Notes under the pieces: model-generated | What the model was told of the DNA's origin: nothing | What the model saw: the letters and a program-made list of their open reading frames with translations, nothing else | Database searches by the model: none | Part shown: one piece after another, positions 10,888-21,700 of the stretch | How the letters are laid out: each line of letters starts with the position of its first letter | Numbering within the stretch: position 1 is the first letter of the stretch | Origin: Xanthostigma xanthostigma | Taxonomy: Eukaryota > Arthropoda > Insecta > Raphidioptera > Raphidiidae | Length of the DNA: 64,000 nt | Reading direction: 5' to 3' | Assembly (NCBI GenBank): GCA_963575645.1 | Contig: OY754475.1 | Location: 5,518,001-5,582,000 of the forward strand | Program-made: the position numbers and the translations under genes

Positions 10888-11237
10888 CTAGCGGACCCGT
10901 CCGGTTTCACCCGGTGCAAAAGAACGAATGGGGAAGGGAGGGACATGAGTACGCACATTCTTCTTAGTTTACCGAGATGAATGTTGTGTTCAAATTTCAT
11001 GATGATCGGAGTTACCGTTCAAAAGTTTTTGTCGGACGGACAAATTTTGAGTTACACTTTGCATCATTTTTCATTGATGCTCCGCTCCTATTGGTCGTAG
11101 CGTGATATTATATAGCCTTTCTCGATAAGGCTATCCAATAAAAATTTTTTTTTTTCAATTTGTACCAGTAGTTCCTGAGATTAGCGCGCTCAACCAAACA
11201 AACAAACAAACTCTTCAGCTTTATATATTAGTATAGA
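10888..11237 (-). mobile_element. Helitron family A, complete copy
   Basis: On the minus strand it starts TCTATACTAATATATAAAGC at 11,237, has the GCTAATCTCAGGAACTACTG and ATCATGAAATTTGAACAC blocks, and ends CGGTGAAACCGGACGGGTCC-GCTAG (10,888). It is flanked by A and T as Helitron insertion predicts. 350 bp, non-autonomous. Confidence 0.85.
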
Positions 11238-12695
11238 TAACATTTTTAGTGGCGTGTGAACATAGAAGCGCCTTAATAAGTAGGCGATGTTTTAGTGCGT
11301 GATTATATTATGTTAAAAACGAGTCACATCAAGTTCTAACAGTCACATGATTCATTATATCATCACGTATGAGATACAAGAGACGTAATTCCTATAGAAT
11401 AGCTGATTTTCACGATATTTAAAAAAAACTGACAGCTCAATGTTGAGCAAATTCACTTCTTATTAGTGTATTTGCCATAAGGCACTTACACTATTGGCGT
11501 CGGTCGGATGGCGGGACCTAGGGGTCGGACCAAAATTTCTCGACGTTTCATAAGTTTCTAAGAAGTTTGGCACCATTTTTGGAAATGTTTATATATATAT
11601 GTATATATATATATATATTTATATAGATATGTGTGACCACGATAACTCTCGACAGACTTAATCGATTGAAACGAAATTTGGTCCACATGTTGGAATCCAT
11701 CATCGCAAGAAGCCTATTTAAAATGGGCCCGATCGGGCCATTTTAAGGGGGGTATTTAGGGGTTGAAAAATGTTTTTGGGCCCAAAAATACGGAAAAAAT
11801 TCTCAGAATCACTTCAAATTTGAAATTTAACCCTTTAGTAATTATTGAAATGTGCTGCTAAAATTTAAATAAAATCGGCCCGACAGGACCGGACTTACAA
11901 GTTTTATGAAAACGCAAGTTTACTGATATGGATTTACATACTGAAGGGTGTATATAATTTGGTACAGATGTTGAATTGGTATGTAGTATTGAAATTAAGT
12001 AAAAAAATGTTGTTTTAAGGGGTGTATTAGAGGGTAATTTTTTTTATTTTGTCCAAAAACAAAGTTAATTTCATACAATAGAGCCACACTGCTTATAAAA
12101 GCAAATACACTATATTGTCGGCAGGGTTTCGCACTGCGACCCGAGTTTTTTTTAGTATGGCAAATGTAGTACGTGACAACATATTTTACTTTAAGCACTA
12201 GTACGAAATGAGTCATTTTATAATCGCTATACAGACACAAAAAGCTGTTATTTCATAGGAGAATTATTCACAATAAAATAAAAATAATGTTTAATTGTAA
12301 TCGATTGTACCCTTTAGACGCGGAAAATAAAGTTTTGTTTTATCCCTTGGGAACTACTGAATCGACCGGGATAAAAAATTGTCCATGTAAGAAATTAACC
12401 TAAAATATGATTTAACTGTACTTCTATAAGTTGATGTGTTCCGAACACATAATACGTATAGATGTTGGTGTGAATCGAGCTTTAAATATTTTTCTCACCT
12501 GTTTATCTGTAACGATCAGCTCTTCTTTGCTCATATACAGACTACAGAATACTTGTCTGTATCTATAAGCTATTAACTGTAAGTTTCGTAACATAGAATG
12601 TAGATGACTAAAGACGTAATATATTTATATTAGATTATAACCGTGTTTACCCGGCTTTGTCCGAGAATGACAGCTTTATAATACAATAAACTTTT
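11238..12695. other. Intronic stretch with AT microsatellite
   Basis: A (TA)n-rich tract lies at 11,589-11,632. The following 300 bp (AATCGATTGAAACGAAATTT...) reads like a repeat-derived segment but I see no second copy in this window. No gene. Confidence 0.45.
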
Positions 12696-12940
12696 GACGT
12701 GATAACGTCTTATAAATTGATGAAACACCAGCTGCACGCACGAAAAAGTGTAACGCCGTAACGTTCCGCCTGACCCTGTGCGTGCAAGCGAGAGCGCAGT
12801 ATAAGCGATAGAGAAGCACGATCGGCCCAAGTTAGACAGCTACTAAAATTTAGGTTATGTATTATTAAATATGATATACGAGCGGAATACGTTATCACGT
12901 AAAACTATCGTCCGTAAACCGACTTTACAGACAACCAATT
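12696..12940 (+). mobile_element. Foldback-ended element, family I, copy 1
   Basis: It begins GACGTGATAACGTCTTATAA and ends with CGTTATCACGT followed by CCGTAAACCGACTTTACAGA. The same two ends occur at 17,434 and 18,010, where they are about 330 bp further apart, so this copy is an internal deletion or that one carries an insertion. Confidence 0.65.
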
Positions 12941-13007
12941 TTTTTTTCAGAACTATTCGTGGAATATAACATGAACCTCAGTTGAATTGTTTCGGCGAGT
13001 TTATTTA

Positions 13008-13245
13008 TTAATTCGTGGCCCGAAATTGTAGATTACCAACGTATTTTCGTCGACTTGCGTTGCAAAATTGGTCTCCACGAAAAACGCTTTTATTTTAACG
13101 CGATATATATAGCCTATGCCCGTCCTGAAGGTCCATTCTAAATATTGGTGAAAAGATTTTTGAAATCGGATGAGTAGTTTCGGAGATTACCTCCTACATC
13201 CAAACTTACAAACATTTACCTCTTTATAATAGTAGTAGATATAGA
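13008..13245 (-). mobile_element. Helitron family B copy
   Basis: It contains the family B blocks on the minus strand (CCGAAACTACTCATCCGATT, CGCGTTAAAATAAAA, GCAACGCAAGTCGACGAAAA), ending near 13,017 without a clear CTAG. Non-autonomous and degraded at its 3' end. Confidence 0.7.
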
Positions 13246-13451
13246 TGATTAAAATTCGTCTGCTTTTAGGACCTTGTACCAAAATGGAACCTTTTTGGCG
13301 AAACCCTGTCACAGGCCGCTAAGTTGACCTTAAAAACTTAAAATACTCTAGGTCGCTTTTCCTTAAAAAAAAATAATTGCTACTTTTGCAGTCAATAAAG
13401 AGACAAACCCTTTACAGAAAACCGCATCTGAATTGATCAAACCGTTTTCCA

Positions 13452-13546
13452 GATAAATGGCGACATTCGAGTGCACAAACAAACAAACAATTTCTCAGGC
13501 TAAACGCATATACCTGCTCCGTTCCGTAATCCGTTGTGGGTAAAAA
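13452..13546. repeat. Dispersed repeat W, copy 1
   Basis: It contains AACAATTTCTCAGGCTAAAC and GCATATACCTGCTCCGTTC, found again at 22,774-22,842. It lies directly before family E, so it may be part of an older element into which E inserted. Confidence 0.5.
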
Positions 13547-14092
13547 ATATTTTTAACAAAAAAATTGAACCGACTTCAAAATATGCACTAAAAAGTACCT
13601 AATAAAATAATTGCGTATTGAAATGAAAAATATTAGACTTCTTAAAATTCAATCAAATTATTACGATAATATCATGTACTTACAATTATTGTTATTTTTG
13701 GAGTCGGTGTCAGCCAAAATGAAATCTATTCCGCGCGAGAACTAGAGACATGTAAGATTTAAATTGCTACTTTCGAATTCCGATGTGACACCGACTCCAA
13801 AAATAACAATAATTGTAAGTACATGATATTATCGTAATAATTTGAATGAATTTTAAGTAGTCTAATATTTTTCATTTCAATACGAAAATTTGACAGTTTC
13901 CCTCGATTTCTCCGGATTCCACCATCAGATCTTGACTTCGTTCCGATGGGACCACCTCGGAAGTGCACTCTTTCGAATAAAAAAAGAATTTTGAAAATCG
14001 GTCCATAATTGACGGAGAAATCGGTGAACATACATAAAAAAAATATACAGTCGAACATAGAACCTCCTCCTTTTTTGAAGTCGGTTAAAAAT
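13547..14092. mobile_element. Foldback element, family E, copy 1
   Basis: Termini TTGAACCGACTTCAAAA and TTTTGAAGTCGGTTAAAAAT form inverted ends. Inside, arms 13,616-13,711 and 13,786-13,882 form a second near-perfect inverted repeat that includes TTTTTGGAGTCGGTGTCA. The right third carries TTTCCCTCGATTTCTCCGGA, also found in copy 2 (35,326-35,790). This is a common lepidopteran repeat; its frames are not genes. Confidence 0.8.
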
Positions 14093-14261
14093 GAAAAAAA
14101 TCATTAAACATGTGTTATATCCTTGAAAAAGAAGATTTTTTTTATTTTTTGATCAAATAAAAATAAATGTGTTGACAAGAAACAAGCATTTAAAGAAGGA
14201 AGATTACAGAAACACTATAGCAAAAAAGTCAGGCATTGCAAAACGAAATAAAAAATTATCT

Positions 14262-14290
14262 TACTTCTTTTTGAAGTCGGTTCACCTATT
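14262..14290. repeat. Family E terminal fragment
   Basis: CTTTTTGAAGTCGGTTCACC matches the right end of family E. Only the end remains. Confidence 0.45.
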
Positions 14291-14395
14291 TTTTATAAAA
14301 TATGCCTAGAAACTGGAAATCGAAAACCTGCTTAAGTACATTCTGATTAGCTACATATTGTAATCAAAATTATACATATCAAGCTTTCACGCAAT

Positions 14396-14485
14396 GTTCC
14401 AAGCACGATACACCGTCATGCGCAGGTAGCTAAACCGTGTTCCAAAACCGATACGGTTTCGTTTTAGCTACTGCGCATGCGGGTG
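14396..14485. repeat. Short inverted repeat around CATGCGCAGTAGCTAAA
   Basis: CATGCGCAGGTAGCTAAACC is mirrored by GGTTTCGTTTTAGCTACTGC-GCATG across about 20 bases. It could form a hairpin or be a small MITE. No coding content. Confidence 0.55.
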
Positions 14486-14927
14486 ACGTACATACCTAAT
14501 TTAATAAAAGCTATTGTATTCTGAAATAAGCTTTTAAAAACAATTTATAGTTTGTGCGCATAAAATATGTAGTACAATGTTAATTAAATGCTTGTAGGTA
14601 TACGTGCCTACACAATTGTGTTAATGTTAAACTTCGTTTGTAATTAAAGGTCGTTAATCATAGTGTCGTTGTGTCAAAGCCATTAATTAATTATTATTGT
14701 AACAAAATGCAGTTTGTTATTGTTTTACCAGACAATCATATTTCACATTATAATGTAAAATTTCATAACATCTTGATTAAGATTTTAATCACGCGACATT
14801 ACAAAATCAAATCAAACTATTAAAATAATGACCCTAATTAATTAATGCATGCCAGTGGCGTAGGAGTACGACTGGGCGGTTCACTATTTTATAGCACCCG
14901 CGACAAAAATTATTTGTCTGTCTATAA

Positions 14928-15267
14928 TCTAAATATATAAAAATAAACCATGACTGACTGATCTATCAACGCACAGCTCAAACCAGTGGATGGATTGGGC
15001 TGAAATTTGGCACACAGATAGTTATTATGACGTAGGCATCCGCTAAGAATGGATTTTTGAAAATTCAACCCCTGAAAGGGTGTAACGGGGATTCAAAATT
15101 TGCATGGAGATATCACATAAGATCAATTCGGGAATGCGCAGGGTTATTCGTGTCAACAAATAAATAAACACGCGTTTCATGCTTTTTCAAAAACAACCCC
15201 TTCAGAGGGTGAAAAGGAGTAAATAGTCTAAAAATCAACAAAGTGCGAAGCTGCGGGTAACGGCTAG
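14928..15267 (+). mobile_element. Helitron family C copy
   Basis: It begins TCTAAATATATAAAAATAAA after A, continues with GACTGACTGATCTATCAACG, GGGCTGAAATTTGGCACACA and ATTATGACGTAGGCATCCGC, and ends GCGGGTAACGG-CTAG (15,264-15,267). This is a very familiar lepidopteran non-autonomous Helitron. The following base is A, not the expected T. Confidence 0.8.
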
Positions 15268-15444
15268 ACATAATCTTCATATAAATTAATACGCTAAGGT
15301 TAAAGATGTGTGCCTCCCTTTTTAGAAAAAACCTCACAATTTCTCCACATAAATTATATATCATTTTACAGATAATTGCTTGCTCTACTGACATCGACAA
15401 CTAAAAAATTTATTATTGCTTTTGTTTTTGTAAATTAATTAAAA

Positions 15445-15560
15445 CACAGCAACGCTGAACAACGTCTGCCATCTGACGGCTTTAATTTTGAAACAGCGAG
15501 CAACGCTGAACAACGTCACAGCAATGCTGCATTATGCCATCTGACGGCTTAGCTCAACGC
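15445..15560. repeat. Imperfect tandem duplication
   Basis: Two units share AGCAACGCTGAACAACGTC and GCCATCTGACGGCTT. A third, weaker GCCATCTGA occurs near 15,613. Function unknown. Confidence 0.6.
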
Positions 15561-16250
15561 TTTTGCTACTTGCGCCTCTATATGACAATTTTAGTAAAAT
15601 ATTTCTTCGATCTGCCATCTGAGCTTCATATTGTAATACAACAAAAAGAAGAACGTTATAAGCAGTGCGCAAAATTAGAAACGAATTGAATATCTGCAAT
15701 CATATTTAAAAAATAATTTTGTAAAGTGATAATTATTATACTAATTTAGTGCGAATTATTCGCACAGGTCACACTAGTATATATAAATACGGAAAGGAAA
15801 AAAATTGTGTGGTCGTAGTTATATTTTTTTTCATTCGTCTAAGTAAATAATCATTACGGTTTGACCAGCATCCGGTCAAATAGGTGACGTATAATTGAGA
15901 TTCTACTGTATTTATTTGAAAGTGAACAAACATCGAAGCAATATTGTAACTTTTTCTTCGTCGCTTTATTACTTCCTATGCAACGGATTCTAAAAGATGC
16001 ATTTGTAAGTATATAAAATTGTTGACATACTGCAGTGTTTGACCGCGAAAGCTTCATCATTATTATTGCTGTGGTATGGAAGAGATTTCACATATCTTTA
16101 ATTTTTATATAATTTCATTAAATTAACGAAACATTAAATACGAACAGCGCATGCGCAGTCTGCTCAGTTTTGAAAGCGTGCTAAATAATCATCGTTATGT
16201 TCACACGTTGATGTACTTATATCGAAATATATCAGGTGTTCTATTTTATC
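15561..16250. other. Intronic stretch, nothing recognised
   Basis: Unique-looking AT-rich DNA without exon or repeat signals that I can support, except a GCATGCGCAGTCTG segment at 16,149 resembling the tip motif at 14,417. Confidence 0.45.
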
Positions 16251-16251
16251 G

Positions 16252-16460
16252 TCATAAGAGGTAGTTTGTTTGTATGTAGGAAGTAATCTCCGAAACTACT
16301 CATCCGATTTCAAAATTTTTTTCACCAATATTTACAATGGACCTTCAGGATGGACATAGGCTATATATTATCGCGTTAAAATAAAAGCGCTCTTGGAGAC
16401 CCAGTTTTGCAACGTAAGTCGACGAAAAAAACGGTGGCAATTCACAAATTCGGGGCACAT
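16252..16460 (+). mobile_element. Helitron family B copy, 5' and 3' truncated
   Basis: It contains ATCTCCGAAACTACTCATCC, TATCGCGTTAAAATAAAAGC and GTAAGTCGACGAAAAAAACG. Both true termini are missing. Confidence 0.7.
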
Positions 16461-16487
16461 GAAATCATACTCTATAACCATTGCATG

Positions 16488-16605
16488 GTTTATTTTAGTT
16501 CACAGCTCACGTTGCGATCGATACAGTTGTCCCCACTCTAAACTCTGCACCTGGCCAATATCGCTAAATTACAAACAGTTATTATGTCAACATCTTTACA
16601 ATTTT
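16488..16605. repeat. Dispersed repeat J, copy 1
   Basis: It shares CACAGCTCACGTTGCGATCG and GGCCAATAT with 60,165-60,245. The matching stretch is about 80 bp and may be part of an unrecognised element. Confidence 0.5.
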
Positions 16606-17034
16606 TAAATTTCATGAAATTATCACATCTGGTTTCGAATGCGCGTAATCTGACCGCCAAGAGTCAAGGAGGACACTCTGTAGTCCGAACAGCATTCGTT
16701 TAAAGTTTAAACTATTAACTATTGCTAAACAAGCCACGTTTTCGCGACGACGGCTGCGTTTCCACGCACAAATAGCTGCACGCGGTGTGGAGAGTTTAAC
16801 GCTCGGTCAGGAAAGCAATTCCGCACTATCAATCAGCGATACCATCAATTCGGGTTCGTTTGTTAAATGCCTTAGCCTATAAGGTGGCACGATTTTGCAC
16901 CAAACAAATGAGGTGTCACAGTATTTAGTAAAATATACGTCCAATGCCCATCCTAAGTTTTATTTTCTGTAAGAACTTTGTGCCGGAAACTAAACTATTG
17001 CTGTCTTCCTGATACAAGATTTATAAAATAAAAT

Positions 17035-17375
17035 TATCGAGCAATTTTTCAGACAATAAATAAAATTATCAACTAATTTTAATTATTTGAAGAGTTATAT
17101 TCAGACGTTAATCAAAGATTTGAATTTTTAGACAATATATTGACAAAATATAAAATTATAATTCAATAAATTAACGTTTCGGTCCAGATTTGAGACGTCT
17201 TCAGAATTGAGCTAATTTCTGTTAGAAACTAATTAATAATTTTTTTTTATATTTTTAGTTCCATTTTGAAGAAGCCCTAAATCCGGACCGAAACGTTATT
17301 TATTGAATTATAATTTTATATTTTGTCAATATATAATCTGAAAAATTGGTCGTTAATTTTATTCAGACGTTAAAC
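17035..17375. repeat. Foldback element, family Q, copy 1
   Basis: Outer ends carry AATAAAATTATC and GACAATATATTG. Inner arms (about 17,133-17,182 and 17,288-17,340) each hold GAAACGTT. On the minus strand CTGAAGA at 17,198-17,204 leads to GGACCGAAACGTT at 17,173; on the plus strand TTGAAGAAG leads to GGACCGAAACGTT (ending 17,297). Relatives lie at 53,258 and 55,525. Confidence 0.8.
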
Positions 17376-17433
17376 AAACATTTGAGTACAAGATTCTAAT
17401 ACTGAAATTCACTTGTTCTATGAGCGTATTTTT

Positions 17434-18010
17434 GACGTGATAACGTCTTATAAATTGATGAATCACCAATCTTATAAATTGATGAAACACCGGCTGCATG
17501 CACGAAAAAGTGTAACGTTCCTAACGTTCCGCCTGACCCTGTGCGTGCTTTTCTCGAAAACGGCCCTAACGATTTGGATGAAATTTACTGAAAAGGGATT
17601 TTGGGGGGGCAAAAAATCGTTTTAGCTAGGTCTCATCTCTCGAAAAAATCGTTTTCATACAAATTTTATCATTATAAATATCAATTTTTTGACGTATGAA
17701 AATACTTAAATATTGTAAGTAGGTTTTGGAATTTTATATCAACAGTGAAACAATTGTTTTCAAAATATTATGACAATTAATCTTTGAGACTTAAAATAAA
17801 TACGAAAGAAAGAAAGTTAAAAAAAACAATTATTATTATAGGTGGTGAGTATTTTAATACATAAAAATTAACCTAAATTTGAAGCGAAAGATGCAATATC
17901 ATAGATTCGAATTATTATAATTATTATATGTAGAATTTAGGTTATGTATTACGGAATACGTTATCACGTAAAACTATCGTCCGTAAACCGACTTTACAGA
18001 CAACCAATTT
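17434..18010 (+). mobile_element. Foldback-ended element, family I, copy 2
   Basis: It starts GACGTGATAACGTCTTATAA, has a local duplication of CTTATAAATTGATGAA, and ends with CGTTATCACGT and CCGTAAACCGACTTTACAGA. Compared with copy 1 (12,696-12,940) it holds extra AT-rich sequence in the middle. Confidence 0.65.
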
Positions 18011-18015
18011 TTTGG

Positions 18016-18937
18016 GAAACCAAATAGACGGATAGCCCTAAATTTGTCTGTATGAAGGGGTAGACAAATAGGAAGCCACAATTATTATTATATTTATAAC
18101 TTAACGAATTAATAATTAATAAATATAATTAGATTCTTTAAGCAAACTTTTATTTCACAAATTAGTGAATAACATAAGTATAGAATCAAACAAACTTTTT
18201 AATAGAGTCAAACGATTATTGTAATACTTTTTAGACGGCTCATGTATAAGAAAAAATGTAAATGTCACTGTCGGGAATTGAACCCAAAACAACTGATTTC
18301 GCGTTGGTTAAATTCCATTACTCCACAGTGCCCACACAGGTAGACCTGTAGACATTTGATTCCTCGCATATGCACCGTTGAAATCACTGCGAGAGTTGAT
18401 ATTTTTATATAATGACAACATTGCAGAGAATGTCGTGTCTTTCTCAAATATTATTCATTGTTATAAACAATAATATCGTAAATTTCGCATTATTATTAGA
18501 TTTTTATTTTACCAAATCAGAGGATATAGAACCCGCGGTGAGAGTTGAAGTCAGGCACGTCATCAATAATATGCTAGTGAACGCCTACTTGCTCGCAGAC
18601 AGTGGCGTGTGAAATAAATTCGACATATCCATTTATAACGATAGATATAGCGGTAGAATAAAAATAAACACTCGACGCACATGGATCTCCGAAACAGCCA
18701 ATAGCAAGCTAGAAGGCGGGCGCAATGCGTTCACGTCACAATGACGCGGTGGCTGCATCTTTCGCCGCAGCTAGTATACCATGATCGCTTCTGGTAATAT
18801 TATGGAATGTTTTTATGTCATCGACTACATAAAATTGATGTCAAAATGTCGATCGAATGAGAGTCAGGGTTCATCCTAGCGCGATCTCTTGGCATCTTAA
18901 ACCTATCATTTCGACTTATATAGGTTTCTTACAAAAA
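18016..18937. other. Intronic stretch with a tRNA-like remnant
   Basis: At 18,255-18,330 the minus strand has GGGTTCAATTCCC, a plausible B box, after an arm-like segment, but no full cloverleaf. The rest, including CpG-containing DNA around 18,660-18,790, shows no supported gene. Confidence 0.4.
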
Positions 18938-19189
18938 TCTATACTAATACTACTTATAAAGAGGTAAAGTTCGTAAGTTTGGATGTTGGAAGTAATCTCC
19001 GTAACTACTCATCCGATTTCAAAAATTGTTTCACCAATATTTAGAAAGAACCTTCAGGATGGGCATGGGCTATATAATATTATCGCGTTAAAATAAAAGC
19101 ACTTTTCGTGGAGACCAATATTATTTTGCAACGTAAGTCGACGAAAACCCGGCGGCTTTCTACAAATTCGGACGAAGCCGGATCGCTAG
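18938..19189 (+). mobile_element. Helitron family B, complete copy
   Basis: It starts TCTATACTAATACTACTTAT at 18,938 and ends GAAGCCGGATCGCTAG at 19,189, flanked by A (18,937) and T (19,190), exactly as Helitron insertion requires. 252 bp with no coding capacity. It is the best reference copy of this family in the window. Confidence 0.85.
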
Positions 19190-19526
19190 TGTACAAAAAA
19201 AGTTAAGATTTTATTTGTTTGAACTGTTACATGAGAAACCGTAAGTACAGTGAAATGTGACAAATCGATGCACTTTTACTGTACTTATGTAAATTAAGAA
19301 AGTAATTAGCATAGAACCTTTGATTTAGAAGGTCAGCTTTTTATAGCGTTTGTAAACAGTCTAGAAATCTTTTATAAATTTTATCGTGTATATTATGAAA
19401 GTTGAAAAACATAAAGAACCTGCAAAATTGCTTTCAGGAAGACATAAATATCACTTATATTGTATTGCAGGTTGCGACGATGTAACAATTTCGAACTTGC
19501 ATTTATTCTTTTATTTTCTTTTTTCA

Positions 19527-19634
19527 GGCTACCGACCGTTGGGCCTGTCATTGACAACTGATATTTTTCAATTTATTGGTACTAGTGGATTCCGTGCAAA
19601 AATCAAAGAACATTTATATGAAGCTCTGAAGTAG
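19527..19634 (+). CDS. Possible orphan terminal exon, unrecognised
   Basis: A pyrimidine-rich tract ending ttttcag is followed by an open frame of 35 codons ending in TAG at 19,632-19,634. The peptide includes YRPLGLSLTTDIFQFIGTSG then FRAKIKEHLYEALK. Its composition looks protein-like, with a charged helical end, but I do not recognise the family. No partner exon or polyadenylation site is clear. It could be the last exon of a gene nested in the opposite-strand intron, a retrocopy fragment or chance. Confidence 0.25.
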   Translation, partial: GYRPLGLSLTTDIFQFIGTSGFRAKIKEHLYEALK

Positions 19635-19974
19635 CGCAGATTATTAAATAACTGTTTGACAGAGAGTAGGTTCCCAAATTCAGGTAAATAAGCAAAAAGT
19701 TTAACATTCTATATAGCGAAATTAAAGGGAGCAGTATTTTTTGCGTTATAAAGGCTTTCCGTTAAACATAGAGTAAAAGAAAATAATTTTTTACGGATAG
19801 GTGTTTTTTTTTTTGACTAAATTAACTGAAAAAAATTACATAACAAAATTAACTTTATCGTAAACGACAAACAAATTAACGCATGTCTATAAGAATGCCA
19901 TTGTTAGAATCTAAATAATGACGTATTGTTTCGCTATTGAGAGTGGTTTTTATGCTATACAGAGTGTTTCAATA

Positions 19975-20300
19975 ATATATGGGTATAATACGCGCCACGA
20001 ATCTAAAATGCTCGGAAGTTAGATGCGAATGCGTGCTTGCGCTTGTACAGTCTGTTGAAAAACTACAAACTCGCAACTCAACAAAACTAAAATATCAATA
20101 ACAACTTGACAATAGCGTACTCGACTGTACTTTAAAGCAGGAAAACGACAAGTGACAAAAGCAACGAGCGATCACGTTCCGTACAGGTAGCTGGGAGGTG
20201 GTGGTAGGAGTATCAACGGCTCTAAAATGTGCCTTTGCGACGCTGTTTGTGACTAGCTTCCGAACCTTTTAGATCCGTGACGCGTATTATAACAAACCCT
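19975..20300. mobile_element. TIR element, TATAATACGCG ends
   Basis: GTATAATACGCGCCACGAAT with TAAAATGCTCGGAAG on the left is mirrored by CTTCCGAACCTTTTAGATCC and GTGACGCGTATTATA on the right. The imperfect ends are about 45 bp around a 220 bp interior without coding frame. Non-autonomous DNA element. Confidence 0.7.
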
Positions 20301-20967
20301 AGCAACATGAGTTTTTCGTTAAATATAAGTTCGCTAAATAGAATGTACGTTGTATATTAAAATTATTTCTATTACAGTACCTAACAAAATATAGTAGATA
20401 ATATAATTGGTCAATGTGTATGAAAATTATTTACCCACTTTCCTCTATATATACGCATTGTTTTGATAACTTTTACATGCGTTATTTATGCGAATTAATT
20501 AGAATACGAATAAATATATATCACGTTCAATTAATTTTAAATAGCTCCAATTTTCACTGTATAATAATTTTCTGCACTGTTTAACAGTGTATCACTATTT
20601 GCATTAAACAGCTTTAATGATTTGATTTTTTAACACTAATATAATATATTTATCTTGATTTATTTTTAGTAAAAAATGCAACATACAAATTCGTTGAAAA
20701 ATAAGTAGTACTACCAATATTAGACATGATTTTCATCCCGATCGGAAAAATAAAAAAAAAGATCCATAAAAAAGAGTTTTTTTATTGCAACGCATAAAAC
20801 TCAAAGCTCTGACATTAATACCTGGCTTTCTGATTTGCTCCCTATTTTTAATTAATTTAAAAAAGTTACTTTGTTTTTCTTCAGTAGTGTAAGAAAAACA
20901 GACTTGCGAAGCTTGATGTATTATAATTATTTATTTGCTACAAATCTCAAAAAATATTTATTGACAA
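20301..20967. other. Intronic AT-rich stretch
   Basis: Nothing recognised apart from A/T runs. Confidence 0.5.
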
Positions 20968-21175
20968 CTAGCGGCCCGGTCGGCTCCTCCCGAATTTGTA
21001 AATTGCGACTGTTCTTTTGTCTCCACGAAAAGCTCTTTTATTTTATAGCGATATTATATAGCCTATATCCGGAAGATCCATTCTAAATATTGATGGAACA
21101 AATTTTTGAAATCGGATGAGTAGTTTCGGAGATTATCCAAATTCACAAACTTTACCTAATTTATATTAGTATAGA
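20968..21175 (-). mobile_element. Helitron family B copy, internally shortened
   Basis: On the minus strand it starts TCTATACTAATATAAATTAG (21,175) and ends in CTAG (20,968), flanked by A and T. It includes CCGAAACTACTCATCCGATT. Several short internal deletions reduce it to 208 bp. Confidence 0.8.
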
Positions 21176-21214
21176 TGGCGAGTTGATAACCTATATTTCG
21201 CTTAAAAATAGAAA

Positions 21215-21568
21215 ATACTAATATCTATCCGTTAAACAACAATGGTTAGCCAATGGAATTTTCAAGTCTGTCCGATTTTTGTTAGAGTTCGAAAAACTTA
21301 TTAATTATTAAGCTCCGTACCAAGTCGGGTTGGGCAACTAAAGTAAGAAACAATTCAAAAAATAAAAGCGGGAATTAAATCGGCACTAATATACTAGTAT
21401 CTATCCGTCAAACAACAATGGTTAGCCAATTGAATTTTCAAATCTGTCCGATTTTTGTTAGAGTTCGAAAAACTTATTAATTATTAAGCTCCGGACCAAG
21501 CCGGGTTGGGCAAAACTAAAGTAACAAATAATTCAAAAAATAAAAGCGGGAATTAGATCGGCACTAAC
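21215..21568. repeat. 176 bp tandem duplication ending at the splice donor
   Basis: Two units, 21,215-21,390 and 21,391-21,568, are about 90 percent alike by eye. Both contain AACAACAATGGTTAGCCAAT and AAAAGCGGGAATTA followed by ATCGGCACTAA. The right unit ends exactly at the exon-intron junction and includes the working donor. The left unit's copy of the donor region reads ATTAGTGCC where the working site reads GTTAGTGCC, so it has lost the donor GT. Confidence 0.8.
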
Positions 21569-21659
21569 CTGCATTATAAGCAACAAGGATCACAACAATG
21601 GTGGTGAATCGTAACAAAGCACTGTTCAATTTAATAAAACCGTGTCTTTCTGAAGCCAT
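21569..21659 (-). CDS. First coding exon: signal peptide of the Skeletor-like protein
   Basis: ATG at 21,659 (context aacaATGG, a good start context) opens 30 codons plus one base. The N-terminus is charged (MASERHGFIKLNSALLR) and is followed by a hydrophobic run FTTIVVILVA at residues 18-27, a typical secretory signal. The exon ends GCAG/gttagt, splitting a codon after its first base. The DM13 exon at 4,155 begins with the two remaining bases, giving Glu and an open frame into RVTSQRTPYVGKF. A secreted or membrane-linked N-terminus fits a DM13 protein. The pairing of the two exons is inference from phase, strand and order; cDNA would settle it. Confidence 0.7.
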
Positions 21660-21700
21660 TGTTAGTTCCGCACACAAACTAAACAACAACTGATCTCTGA
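21660..21700 (-). promoter_or_regulatory. 5' UTR with possible initiator or splice acceptor
   Basis: On the minus strand TCAGTT at 21,693-21,688 matches the arthropod initiator, putting a start at about 21,691 and a 32-base leader. The same stretch also ends in ttgtttag (to 21,679), which could be a splice acceptor if a non-coding exon lies upstream. I cannot decide between these. No TATA box is evident. Confidence 0.4.

Larger units (their letters stand above)
4156..21568 (-). other. 17.4 kb phase-1 intron of the Skeletor-like gene
   Basis: The donor is GCAG/gttagt at 21,568 and the acceptor is tttttcag at 4,156. Both ends split a codon after its first base. The joined codon is G plus AA, giving Glu, so the two reading frames connect without a stop. 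The intron is filled with Helitrons, foldbacks, LTR-derived pieces and TA-flanked transposons described separately. Confidence 0.7.
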
